In this document: positions 33,380-45,106 of the stretch, piece by piece
Layout: every line of letters starts with the position of its first letter
How positions within the stretch are numbered: position 1 is the stretch's first letter
Origin: Leucaena leucocephala
Lineage: Eukaryota > Streptophyta > Magnoliopsida > Fabales > Fabaceae
Assembly: GCA_037074615.1 (NCBI GenBank)
Contig: CM073519.1
Span: forward strand, 24,325,001 to 24,389,000
Direction: 5' to 3'
DNA length: 64,000 bases
The notes under the pieces: model-generated
The model's database searches: none
Told to the model about the DNA's origin: nothing
The model's input: only the letters and a program-made list of their open reading frames with translations
Position numbers and translations under genes: made by a program

Positions 33380-34400
33380 GGGATTAAAACAATTCCAGTA
33401 GTTAAAGAATTTCCTAAAATCTTTCTGAAGGAGATTCAAGGATTACCTTTGGAATGAGAAGTAGAATTTGCAATCGACATTATACCTGGAGCTGGACCTG
33501 TATCCAAGGCCCCATATCGTATGGCTCCCAACGAGATGATTGAGCTGAAGAAGCAGAACGAGGATATTTTAGAAAAGGGTTTCATCCGACCTAGTGTTTC
33601 TCCGTTGGGTGCTCCAATGTAATTTGTTAAGAAGAAGGATGGTAGTCTCAGACTATATATTGACTACAGAGAATTGAATAAGATTACAGTTAAGAATACC
33701 CTCTTCCACGGATTGATGATTTGCTAGACCAGTTGGTGGGAGCAAGTCTATTTTCCAAGATTCATCTTAGATCAGGTTATCACCAACTTAGAATCAAAGC
33801 AGATGACATTTCAAAGACTGCGTTTAGGACTCACTATAGTCATTCTGAATTTTTAGTAATGCCCTTTAGGTGGTTTGGACATGTACAAAGAAGGCCAAGG
33901 GATGCGTCGATAAAGAGGGTGGATCAACTAGTATGGACACCAGTTAAAAGGAGTAGAGGAAGGCCAAAGAGAACGCTCAAAGAGGTCATTGAATAGGATC
34001 TCCTGATCAATAATCTATCTAAGGATTTAGTTTTTGATAGAGCACAATGTCGTCGTATTATCCATGTAGCTGACCCCATTTAATGGGATAAGGCTTGTTG
34101 TTGTTGTTGTTGTTGCCCTTTAGTCTGATAAATGCACTTGCAATTTTTATGGATTATATGAATAGAATATTCAGGCCTTATTTATATCAGTTTCTTGTGG
34201 TCTTTATTGATGATATCCTAGTATACTCTAAATCTGTAGAAGAGTATGAAAGGTATTTAAGAATTGTTCTTAGTACTCTTAAAGAAAAATTACTCTATGC
34301 TAAGCTTAGTAAATGTGAGTTTTGGCTTCAAGAAGTCAAATTTCTAGTCATGTCATATCCCATAAAGGGTAGTTGTAGATCCTATCAAAGTTGAAGCAGT
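33380..34400 (+). pseudogene. Reverse transcriptase of the chromovirus, split by a LINE tail
   Basis: Segments in order: VEFAIDIIPGAGPVSKAPYRM (preceded by TGA at 33455 where the family has Arg), EDILEKGFIRPSVSPLGAP, a stop at about 33619, FVKKKDGSLRL and DYRELNKIT, then LFSKIHLRSGYHQL to VMPF. A LINE fragment (33870-34113) follows. RT resumes with FMDYMNRIF, and FIDDILVYS holds the catalytic Asp pair. A frameshift near 34370 breaks the part after KCEFWLQEVKFL. Confidence 0.9.
33870..34113 (+). mobile_element. 5'-truncated RTE-type LINE 3' end (TSD TGCCCTTTAG)
   Basis: The insert reads RWFGHVQRRP, GRPKRTLKEVIE and IHVADP, typical of the C-terminus of plant RTE-type LINE ORFs, and ends in a (TTG)n tail at 34095-34113. 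A 10-bp duplication TGCCCTTTAG lies at 33860-33869 and 34114-34123. Only 244 bases were inserted, as expected of a 5'-truncated copy. The 91-codon frame 33721-33996 is a chance RT-LINE fusion. Confidence 0.88.
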
Positions 34401-35095
34401 GTTAAGCTAGGAACAGCCAAGGACAGTGACAGAGATAAGAATTTTTCTGGGTTTAGTAGGGTATTATAGAAGATTTATTAAGGACTTTTCTCGAATTGTT
34501 CTGCCGTTAACCAAGCTGACCAGAAAGATTCAGCAATTTAAGTGGGATAAGAAATGCGAGGTTAGTTTATAAGAATTAAAGTAGAGATTAACCATGACTC
34601 TTGTGCTTATTATTCTAGACCCAACTCAGACTTATGTAGTCTATATTGATGCTAGCATGCAGGGGTTGGGATGTATATTAATGCAGCAGGGTCGAGTGGT
34701 AGCCTATGCTTCTCGGTAGCTAAAGCCACATGAAGATAACTATCCCACTCATGATCTGGAGCTTGTATCGGTAGTTTATGCTCTCAAGATCTAGAGACAT
34801 TACTTATTTGGAGCTACCATAGAGCTGTATTGTGACCACAAAAGCCTGAAGTATCTACAAGATTATAAAGAATTGAACATGAGGTAGCGGAGATGGATGG
34901 AATTTCTGAAAGATTATGATTTCCAGATTAAGTACCATCCAGGAAAAGTAAATGTGGTAGCTGATGCCTTAAGTATAAAGGTGGTGCAGGTGGCAAGTCT
35001 AATAATCAAAGAGCTAGAATTAATAGAAGATGTTCAAGATTGGAGTCCTTTATACCAAATACAAATAGCAAAAAGCTCTTATAGAGGAATGTAGA
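34400..35095 (+). pseudogene. RT thumb and RNase H of the chromovirus
   Basis: It reads FLGLVGYYRRFIKDFSRI, then FKWDKKCEVS, then YVVYIDASMQGLGCILMQ (RNase H start), VVAYASR-stop-LKPHE, and ELYCDHKSLKYL with KYHPGKVNVVADALS at the end. Stops at 34570, 34582, 34717, 34792 and 34885 break it; at several of these the family has Gln. RNase H would remove RNA from the RNA-DNA hybrid. Confidence 0.85.
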
Positions 35096-35099
35096 TTAA

Positions 35100-36100
35100 A
35101 GCTTTTATTGAGGATGAGATAAAAGAAGCTCAGGAGCATGATAAGCTTGCAACAATTTTTAAGAATAAGCTGGAAAGAGGAGAAACTAAAAATTTTGATA
35201 TGTCCCAAGATGATTGTTACGATTTAGAGGACGACCATATATTCCTAATGCAATTGGATTAAGAGAGAAGATCTTAGATGAGGCGCATAAAAGAAAATAT
35301 ACAGTACATCCAGGTATGACCAAGATGTATCATGATATTAAGAGTTTATTTTGGTGGCCTGTATTGAAGAAAGATGTTGTAGCTTATCCAAGTGCTTAAC
35401 ATGTCAAAAGGTGAAGTTGAGCACCAAAGGCTAGGAGGGAAATTGTAGCCACTAGAGATACCTGAGTGGAAATGGGATAGCATTGCCATGGATTTTGTTG
35501 AACGACTACCCATTACTCCTACTAAGCATGATGCTATATGGGTAATAATTGACCGATTGACTAAGTCGACTCATTTCCTGGTAATTAATAAGAAAAATTC
35601 TCTTGAGAAGCTGGCAAAATTATATGTAAAGGAGATTGTTAGACTACATGGTATTCCCAGTAGTATCATATTTGACAGAGATCCTCAGTTTACATCAAAT
35701 TTTTGGCAAGCTTTACATAAGGAAATGAACACTACTCTCTAATTTAGTACAACTTATCATCCTCAGACAGATGGTCAATATGAGAGAACGATCCAAACCT
35801 TAGAGGATATGTTGAGAGCATGTGTATTAGATTTCAAAGGGAGTTGGGATGTTCATCTACCATTAATAGAGTTTGCCTATAACAACAGTTATCATACTAG
35901 TATTCAGATGGCCCCACTTGAAGCATTTTACAGACAAAAGTGTAGTTCTCCCTTGTGTTGGTTGGAGTTGAGTGAAAGGAGGATGTTTGGTCCTGATATA
36001 GTAGATCAAAAAGCAGTGCAGATCGATAAGATCATAAAAAGATTGATGGCGGCTCAAAGTAGATAGAAGACTTATTCTGATGTTAGAAGAAAGTTGTTGG
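35100..36100 (+). pseudogene. Integrase of the chromovirus
   Basis: The zinc-binding part reads EAHKRKYTVHPGMTKMYHD (two His) and WWPVLKKDV, then CxxC after a frameshift near 35395. The catalytic core has AMDFVERLP, WVIIDRLTKSTHF (first Asp), IIFDRDPQFTS (second Asp) and TDGQYERTIQTLEDML (Glu), so all three catalytic acids remain. Stops include TAG at 35446 (normally LQPLEIPEW), 35740 and 36064. It would have joined element DNA to the genome. Confidence 0.88.
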
Positions 36101-36528
36101 AGTTTGAAGAGGTAGAATATGTATTCCTTAAGTTGACTCCAATGACAGGAGTTAGACAATCGATCAAAGTGAAGAAGCTATATCCTAGATACATTGGGCC
36201 ATTTTAGATCCTCACAAGAATAAGATCAATGGCTTACAAGTTAGCTCTTCCTCCAAATCTCAGCAAGATCCATGATGTATTTCATGTTTCCTAGTTAAAA
36301 AAATACGTTCCAGATCCATCACATGTGATTAAGCAGGACGATGTTACACTACGAGATGACCTAACTTATGAAGTTAGACTAGTACAAATTGTAGATAGAA
36401 AGGTCAAGCAATTGCGAAATAAGAAAATCTCTCTAGTTAAGGTGGTCTGGAAGGGGTTAACAGAGAATAAAGCTACATGGGAAGCAGAGGAACAAATGAA
36501 AGAAACATATCCTAAACTATTTCCTTAG
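36100..36528 (+). pseudogene. Integrase C-terminus and chromodomain
   Basis: The GPF-type segment reads KLYPRYIGPF, with TAG at 36205 where the family has Gln, then AYKLALPPNLSKIHDVFHVS, again with TAG at 36292. The last 67 codons (36325-36528) read VDRKVKQLRN, then LVKVVWKG...ATWEAEEQM, a compact chromodomain of the kind found in Del/Tekay chromoviruses. Such domains are thought to steer integration to heterochromatin. The frame is open to TAG at 36526. Confidence 0.85.
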
Positions 36529-36565
36529 TATATTTGTAACATAAATTTTGAGGACAAAATTTATT

Positions 36566-36581
36566 TTAAGGGGGAGAAAAA
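36566..36581 (+). other. Polypurine tract of the chromovirus
   Basis: TTAAGGGGGAGAAAAA directly abuts TGTCATATTCCC at 36582. Confidence 0.88.
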
Positions 36582-39500
36582 TGTCATATTCCCAATTTTC
36601 TTACTTGATGTAACTATATAGTTTATATGAAATGGACATTAGATTCTTGGAATACACTGTATCAGATTAAGAAAAGAAAGAGAAGGATTATTAACTAAGG
36701 AAAATTTAGGGACCTAAACACAAATTAGAAAAGGTTAAAGGCAAAAAGTTAAAGTAGAAACAAAAGTTAGGCCAAAATGGGTAATTATCAAAATATTATG
36801 TAATTAAGCAAAAAGTCAGGGACCCAAATATAATTATGAGAAAGTTCAACCTGAAAAAGGGTAACAAATGCCCTGAATCAGATTAAACCAAAATTTTACT
36901 AATAGATAGACCAAAATATTCCGATCCGTTTAACGTAACACATAATTTTGATTTGAGGTCCTGATTAATTGATATAAATTCCTAAAGTCATAAGGAATTA
37001 TTACAGTATTTTACATACCTCAGAGTCAGATGAAACCTTATAGTGAATTCCTATATTTAATATAAGAATTTATAAAATTGACAGAGTCAAAAAAGGATTT
37101 CTGTAGAATTCTTACGGGATTTTATAGTGGAATAAAATACCCAATGAATATGGTTGGGAGAGATTTATTAGGATTTGTGCTAAAAAGGTAATGAGCCCAT
37201 ATAGAGGCCTAAATGGTGCCACAATCGGCCCAATAAGATGACTGGACAGTTAGGTGAGCCAGAGTCCAAAGCAACCCAGGAAAAGTGCGAAATTATGAAA
37301 ATACCCTTGGATGACCAGATTGTACCAGTAATAGATGGAGGGTATTTTGAACAAGCCAAAGATGAGTAATATAGTATAAATATGATTAGTTAGAACCAGT
37401 ATATGTCCTTAGGCAGTACAAAGAAGGGTAAAATGACAATTATGCCCCTAGGCTTAATATATGCAAGAAAGGATACCAAGGATATTTTGGTCATTTCCCA
37501 AGGGATGGATGGCAGATAAATATTCAGTCTAACAATGTCAATGCTATGAGGAACCTATACACTAGTTTTCAGGACAGAATACATATCCTAGAATATTATA
37601 AAAATTAGGAACATAAAATAGTCTGGTTTTTATGAAACTGCTTCGGTGACAGGAACTTTTCCTACCAGTATATTTACCTTTTTCTAGCCAAACATGGCCT
37701 TGTGTGATGTCATGCATGGCTTCAAAAGGCATGGCTTCTAGGGCAAGTTTGTTCAAGAATGAATATGGACCATTAGATCAAATAGTAACCAAATCAATAT
37801 TAGCCATCCATTTCGACCAAAATTTATCTATAAATACCGTATTATTTCAAACCCCATTCGGAATGCTTGGGAATCATAGGGAAACTCTTGCAAAATTTCC
37901 ATTCAACCAAGAAAGAACCACACATCTTGAAGCAATAAGCTAGGTAATCATCTCCCTTGATCTTGAGCTTTATTCTAGCAAGCTAGCTCTCGATTTTAAG
38001 GGTTTTTTGTGCCATATTTCCCTTGTGGTTTCTATTGAAAGTGCTGTCCATATGTGGTTAGAATATGAGTTTTATGTTATGGATAGTTTAGACAAGATAG
38101 AATCAAGTGGTATAAGCTTGGAAATTCAAGTATGCTTGTAGGTAGAAGTTTGTGTTAATGGCTATTACTGTGCATAAAACTGTTTGTATGTTGGAATTTC
38201 ATGATTTTGATGCTTCCAATGAGTTTAAAATGGAAAATTGTGTGGGGATAAAGTAGGAGAACAAGTATTGGAAGCATTGGAATCAAAATGTGAATTTTTG
38301 GAAAATAAGGGTTTGTTTCAGTCAAGGGCAGCAACTCATGGGATGTTTTGATTTTAGAAATTCTGGTTTCATATTTGGATTCTAACTGAAAATTATGTGA
38401 AAATGAACTATGAGAATTTATTTTGGGAAGATAGAAGTATGAAACACAAAATAGAGAAAAAATGGAAGTTAGTGAAAACCTAGTCTTGGATTTATTTTCA
38501 AGTTGAGTTGTAACTTGATATTACTTTATAATGCCTAGGTTTTGACATTTGTGAAGGAAGGAAATCATCTCAAGAAGACCTTGACAAGGATAGCTAAGAG
38601 GTAGCATGAATACCTAACCATAGTTTCATGTTTGCTTGCTTGTTAGTTATGATGTTTGGTTGAGCATGAGATTGTTTTATCATGTTGATGATGAAATATA
38701 AAATATTGCAACTCCTTGCAACTTATGTCATGACAATATGCATGTTAGAGTTTGCTTATGTATCATTATGAAGTAGCTCCTATCCCATGATAACATGTTA
38801 AGCATCCAATTAATCATGCATGATATTATGGTTTGTGTAACTTGCTATTGGGATTTCCATGAATTCTCATTCTTTCCATATGCATAACTGTGTCATAGGT
38901 GCTAGAACCTCACAAGGAAAAAGGGTAAATATAGATAGATGAGTTTGTATAATAAGTTACATTACTTACTTCACATTATGGAAGGATATGATAGTATGCA
39001 TGTATATGTTCAAGTAGTGTTATTCTGAGGCTACAACCTTGTGGCGATTATTATGATACCTTAACCCACGAGTTTGAATCTCAAATTTGTCATGGTAATA
39101 GATAAGATACAGATCTTTAAATGAACACCCAGAACAATTCAATTGGTTAAGTATTCAAATTGTTATAATTTTTCTAAATTGAAGTTAAAATCTGGAACTA
39201 AGAGAAAGTAAGCAATTGGAGGCAGTAACGTCCCGACGTTAATTTTATAGGGTAAATGAACGAATTCTTTTATGAAATTTTGTGGACTTAAAGAACACAT
39301 CTGGTCTTTTAAATCTATAGGTAACACAGTTCATTTAGACAAGTAACTAGAGAGAAATGAATTTTTGAAGTTAAGTCAAAGAAACTGGAACTTCCAAATT
39401 TTACCAAATGAACAGCATTTTTCAACGAATAAATTGACTTCATTGGGAGAATGGAACTTCAGTTTTATATTTTTCGTTCAAATGAAAGAGATTTCATTAG

Positions 39501-39714
39501 AAATTGGAACCACCTTATTTCAATTTTTTTTACATTTAATTATGAATTTTCAAAGTTGGGCACATATTCTAGAATTACCAAATGAACAGTAGCGTGAATA
39601 GTACCCGAGAACAATTCTTTTGGAAATATATGTTTTTAAGGCAAGAGGTCATGTAATTGGTTCCAATAACTTCTAATAAGGTATATTTGAAATATAAATT
39701 AAGGAAATGAAACA
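36582..39714 (+). repeat. 3' LTR of the chromovirus (family A1)
   Basis: It starts TGTCATATTCCC, parallels 24373-27436 throughout and ends in a damaged 'aaggaaatgaaaca' at 39714 (expected GGATGTGACA). The last seven bases also serve as the start of the minus-strand A2 LTR. CTAAC precedes the 5' LTR, but no CTAAC follows here, so one end has been rearranged. Confidence 0.85.
37829..37836 (+). promoter_or_regulatory. TATA box of the chromovirus 3' LTR
   Basis: TATAAATA, 1,247 bases into the LTR; it would read out toward the neighbouring elements. Confidence 0.65.
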
Positions 39715-40479
39715 TTCTACTTTTACCACTTCATAGTATGTATTCAGAAGCATATTTGATTAGTGGAAGCATTACATTAGCCCAAAAATTAAAATTTTAA
39801 AACTTACTTATCGAGTACTGTTCACTTGGTGACTTCCAGATATACAGTCTAATTTTAAAAATTCATAACTAATTGTAGACACATAATATAGAGGTGATCC
39901 AAATTTCTAATTGAATCTCTTTCATATCTCTTTAAGAGAAGAATATAAATCTGGATATTTACTTTGTCAATTGATACAGTTAAATCGTTACTTGTTATTG
40001 TTCATATGGCAAATTCTGGAAATTCCAGATTCTATCTCTTAAATTTGGAAATTCATTTCTCTTTATATGCACATCCAAATGAGGTGCATTACCTATGAAT
40101 TTAAAGGTCTGGATGTGTACTACATGCTCATAAAATTTTGTGGATTAATTCCTTCATTTGCTAGGTCTAACTGAAGCCACAACAAAGCTGCTTCAGAACC
40201 TATATTTTTACCGTTTTAGTTTTTTTTTCTTTCATTTTCAATAATTGTTCCACCATGCATAAATCATCTCTTTTGCCTTTTATGCATTCATATACATCAT
40301 GGGGTTATGTCATAATTCTTTCATACATTTTCTTTACATATAATGGATAATACATAACAATACATAAAAACTAACATACATGCATGTCATCACTTGTCTA
40401 CTGTTCCTCTTCCATTCCTTAGCTCATGTACCAAACATGATTCTTCCATCTTGAATAACCTATTATGGTTGGTTGTGGA

Positions 40480-43400
40480 TGTAACATCCTTACTTTTATA
40501 CGTCTTAGGGACCATTCAGTAGCATTTAGAACCACTTACAAGACCTTCAAAGTTCATTAGCCAAATCTGGAATTTTACTCTTTCTCGGGTTACTGTTCAT
40601 ATGGTATTCCAGATTACGCAACAAACTTCAAAAAATCATAATTAATTCTATAAAACTCAAAATGAGGTGGTTCAAAAATCCACATGAATATAACATCTTA
40701 AAATTTAAGGGAAAAATAATTTCCAGACCAAATGATTAGCCAATTGATACAGTTTATTCGTTGAAATTTACTGTTCATTTGGTCAAAAGCTCTGGAAACA
40801 GTTTCTGGTCCCTGATTTTGGAAATTCATTTCTCTTGATATACACATCCAAATGAAACGTTATACCTATGCACTTAAAGCTATGGATGTGTGCTACATGC
40901 TCATAAAATTTCGAGAACTAATTCCTTCATTTGCTAGGCCAAACTGAAGCCACAACAAAACTGCTTCAGGACCTACGTTTTTACCATTTCAGTTTCTTTT
41001 CTTTCATTTCCAATAATTGTTTCAGCATGCACAAGCCATCAAATAAGCTTCTTAACATTTATATACATCATGTACATATGCCATAAGTATTACAATAGTT
41101 TCATCACATAAATGGACATCTTACATGGCATTTACATACATGGACAATTTATAGTATATGCTAAAATCTCAATACTTCACTTCCTTTCTTCCATTCTTTA
41201 GCTCTTCACCATGCATACCTTTTCTTCATGCTTGACCTAAATTGGTTGGTTATGGGAAAGTGAGATTCTAGGGAATCTCAGTAGCAAACATTACCACTTA
41301 AATATGCAAGATGGATGCTAATGCATGATATGTAATTTCATTAAACTTTCTTTGATTGGTGACATGCCATCATGCTATATACTTTTATATAAAGTGCATG
41401 GCCATGGAAACATGTTATTCACAATACATTGAACATCATTAATCATGTCACAACATCATTCAAATATCACATACATGTCAACACATAAGCATACCACATC
41501 AAGCACATCAAGAGATAAGTTCACTACCTTGCACTTAAGCTTTCCTCTTAATCTTTTGCACTTGCTCCCTAGCTTTCCAACCATGAAGCATTTATGTCCA
41601 TCACTTCCCAATATCTTCTTGGATGTTTCATGGTCCTAAACACATTCATATTCACACATAACTCATTAGGACTCATGAACTCCAACCATGTTCAAGACTA
41701 ACTTTGTTACACTCTTTATTGTCATAACTTTCTCTAATTTTCACTAATCCACTTGGCTCTTGAACCAATTGATGTCTTGACTTTACCCTACAAAATTTCA
41801 TCTTTTGAATCCATTTATGAGCTTAGAATCATGAAATTCTAGCTCCTTCATGGCCTGCTGTACAGAACTGAACATAAGCATACAATTCTTTCAAAAATTC
41901 TCATTTTGATTCTAATGCTTCCCATACTTGTTTCTCCACTTTACCCCACACAACTTTTCATTTTAAAACCATTGGAACCATCAAAATCAGGAAATTTCAA
42001 TCACTGTTCATGCGAGTGAACAGTAACCGTAAGGAATCTCAAAGACTATAACCTTGAGATTTTAATATTTCCAAGGTTCAAAACCTTTCCAATCCTACAC
42101 AAAATCATCATACAAACTCAATGGAAGCATTAAATCATTGAAATTCAATTTCCTTCCCTCATGAACAGTGCAGACTGAACAGGTTCACTCTTGGCAAAGT
42201 CAAGAATATCAATTTGATTCAACCACCAATCTCTTAACTAGCTTGTTTAAGCATCAATCATAAGTTTCTAACTTTAATTTCTTCTTTCCCCTTTCCTCTA
42301 TGGATTTTGGACAGCACCTCGCCTTAGAGAAAACTCAACTTTTCCCCATGAAAACCCTAAGTTCAAGCTCCCAAATCAAAGGAGAATAAGCTAGGAAAGA
42401 TTGCTTACCTTTAATCTCTAGCTTGCTTGAACTTTGGAACCTTGAATCTTCTTTGTCTTGGCTTGAGTTTTCATTTTGCAAGAGTTTCCCCAAGGGTCCA
42501 TGAACTTACGGTTTGGTTGCAGAATGGAGAGGTATTTATAGCCAAAATCCAAGAAAAATGAATGGCCAAGATTGATTTGGTTACTATTTGATCTAAAGGC
42601 CCACATTTATTCTTGGATTTAACTTTTTCATAAAATAATAATTATGACATCATGTGGGACAGCTCATGGGACACCTAATAGGGTTAGGTGGCTTGCTGCC
42701 CATGCAAGGAACCTTCTGGAGAAATTCCAGTCTAATCCGGTACCGATCAGTGCAGTTTCACAACAACCTGACTGTTTTCTGTTCTGAATTTTTCTATAAT
42801 ATACCAAGATATATATTATGTCCTGGAAATAAATGTCTAGGCTTCCCACACCATTGAAATACTTGCACTGATGACAACTTAATTACAGATCCCTTGGGAA
42901 ATGACCAAAATACCCTTGGTGTCCTTTCTTGCACTATATTGACCCTAAGGGCATAATTGTCATTTCACCCCTCTTTGTACTGCCTCAGGGCATATATTGG
43001 ATCAAATAATCATATTTATACCATGTGTCACGTTTTTAGCCTATCCCAGATGACCAAAATGCCCTTCATCCATCTCTAGTACAATCTGGGCATCCAGGGG
43101 CATTTTCGTAATTCCACACTTTTTCTGGCACTAGCCCCTTCTATTGATAGACCGGTACCCTGGGTTTTGGGCCTTCCTTGGCATCATTATGGGCCTATAG
43201 ATGAGGTCATCTGATCTCATTCTATCCAGACTTACATACCGATAAGTTCCATTATCGGATCACGGGTGTTAACAAACTCCCGTCAAAATTCACTGATATG
43301 TGAATAACTTTTTATACAGAGCTTCTTCTGGAGTTCTGTCAGATCCAGGACATCTGTCACTGTAGGACACACTTTCCTATAATTTGCCCACTTATATCTG

Positions 43401-43873
43401 AAGTCCATGAAATCTGATAAAATTTCAGATAACTTTTAGACTATCAGATAATTTTCTGCTGTCTGGAGCCCTAATAAAATTTCTGTATCATGCCAGATTA
43501 CCCAGCATGACTTCCTCTATTTACTGATGGAATGTGGGACTGAAATACTTATAGGCAGTTCTAAGCCTTTTCTGGCTGAACTTTTCCATAATTACATTTA
43601 TGTCCCTGACTTTTTGCTTAATTACATTTATATCCCTAACTTTTTGCATATTTATATTTAGGTCCCTAAACTTTTAGAAATTACCACTTTTGGCCCAACA
43701 TTTATTTCTAGTTTAACTTTTGGCCTTTAAACTTTTCCAATTTTCGTTTAGGTCCCTTTCTTCCTTCAAGACTCATTTAACCTTTATCATATCTTCTGAT
43801 CTTTGTCATAATCCTTCCTAAACCTCTTTCCACTATTAGTACTATACAGATAGGGAAAAATTAGGATATGACA
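40480..43873 (-). repeat. Solo LTR, family A2, nested in an A2 LTR (TSD GTGGA)
   Basis: It starts TGTAACATCC and ends TTAGGATATGACA. GTGGA lies at 40475-40479 and 43874-43878. Length 3,394 bp. The host text 'ggttggttgtgga...agggtgagattc' matches the uninterrupted copies (for example 59752-59775), so the site is confirmed. Confidence 0.94.
42533..42540 (-). promoter_or_regulatory. TATA box of the A2 solo LTR (40480-43873)
   Basis: TATAAATA on the minus strand, 1,333 bases from the LTR start. Confidence 0.7.
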
Positions 43874-45098
43874 GTGGAAGGGTGAGATTCTAGGGAATCT
43901 CAGTAGCAAACATTACCACTTAAATTTCTTTGATTAGTGACATGCCATCATGCTATATACTTTTGCATAAAAGTGTATGGCCATGGGAAACATATTATTC
44001 ACCATTCATTCAACATCATTTATCATGTCACAACATCATTCAAATTTCATCTACATGTCAACACATAAGCATACCACATCAAGCACATAAAGAGGTAAGT
44101 TCACTACCTTGCACTTAAGCTTTTCTCTTAATCTTTTGCACTTACTCCCTAGCTTTCCAACCATTAAGTCTTTCGGTCAATCACTTCCCAACATCTTCTT
44201 GGATGTTTCAAGGTCCTAAACACATTCATATTCATCACATAATTCATTAGGACCAAGAACTCCAACAATGTTCAAAACTTTCCTTGATAAATTCTCAACT
44301 CTTTACTAACATAACTTTCTCTAGTCTTCACTAATCAACTTGGCTTTTGAACCAATTGATGTCTTGACTTTACCCTACACAATTTCATCTTTTGAATCCA
44401 TTTATGAGCTTAGAATCATGAGGTTCCACCTCCTTATGCATTGTTCTGTACAGAATTACATAACACCATTTTTCTTTAAAAAATTCTCATTTTGATTATA
44501 ATGCTTCCCATACTTGTTTCTCCACTTTATCCCACACAACCTTCCATTTGAAAACCATTGGAAGTATCAAAATCATAAAATTCCAATCACTGTTCATGCA
44601 AGTGAACAGTAACAATCTTGGAATTTCAATGTTTCCAATGTTCAAAACCTATCCAATCCTACACAAAATCATCATATAAATTCAATGGAAGCATTAGATA
44701 ATTGAAATTCCATTTCCTTCCATCATGAACAGTGCAAACTGAACTGGTTCAACCATGACAAAGTCAAGAATATCAACTTGATTCAACAACCAATCACTGA
44801 ACTAGCTTGTACAAGCTTCAATCATATAATTCTAACTTCAATTTCTTCTTTCTCCTTTCATCTTAACCTTTTTGGACAGCACAACACCTTAGAGAAAACT
44901 CAACTTTCCCCCAAGAAAACTCTAAGTTCAAGCTCCCAAATCAAAAGAAAATAAGCTAGGATAGATTGCTTACCTTTAATCTCTAACTTGCTTGAACTTT
45001 AGTACCTTGAATCTTCTTTATCTTGGCTTAAGTTTTCATTTTGCAAGAGCTTGCCCAAGGGTTCTTGAGCTCACATTTTGGAGGATGAAATGAGGGGG

Positions 45099-45106
45099 TA
45101 TTTATA
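45099..45106 (-). promoter_or_regulatory. TATA box of the interrupted A2 LTR
   Basis: TATAAATA on the minus strand, then CCCCCTCATTTC; 1,156 bases from its LTR start. Confidence 0.65.

Larger units (their letters stand above)
24373..39714 (+). mobile_element. Chromovirus (Ty3/gypsy, Del/Tekay-like) with both LTRs
   Basis: Order: 5' LTR (24373-27436), PBS, leader ORF, gag, protease, RT, RNase H, integrase, chromodomain, PPT, 3' LTR (36582-39714). Integrase after RT and RNase H marks Ty3/gypsy; the chromodomain marks the chromovirus branch; LTRs over 3 kb suggest Del/Tekay. Two later insertions sit inside it: an A1 solo LTR in gag and a LINE tail in RT. The LTRs differ at about five of the first 60 positions, so the insertion is not recent. 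Nearly every domain has a stop or frameshift. Confidence 0.9.

Noticed and set aside
33721..33996. 91-codon frame that looks like an RT with a novel C-terminus
   Set aside because: It is an accidental fusion of chromovirus RT with an inserted LINE tail, shown by the 10-bp duplication.
42654..42857. 67-codon frame, also seen at 47824-48027
   Set aside because: The same antisense U3 stretch of A2 LTRs in two copies; it lies upstream of the LTR promoter and is open by shared descent.
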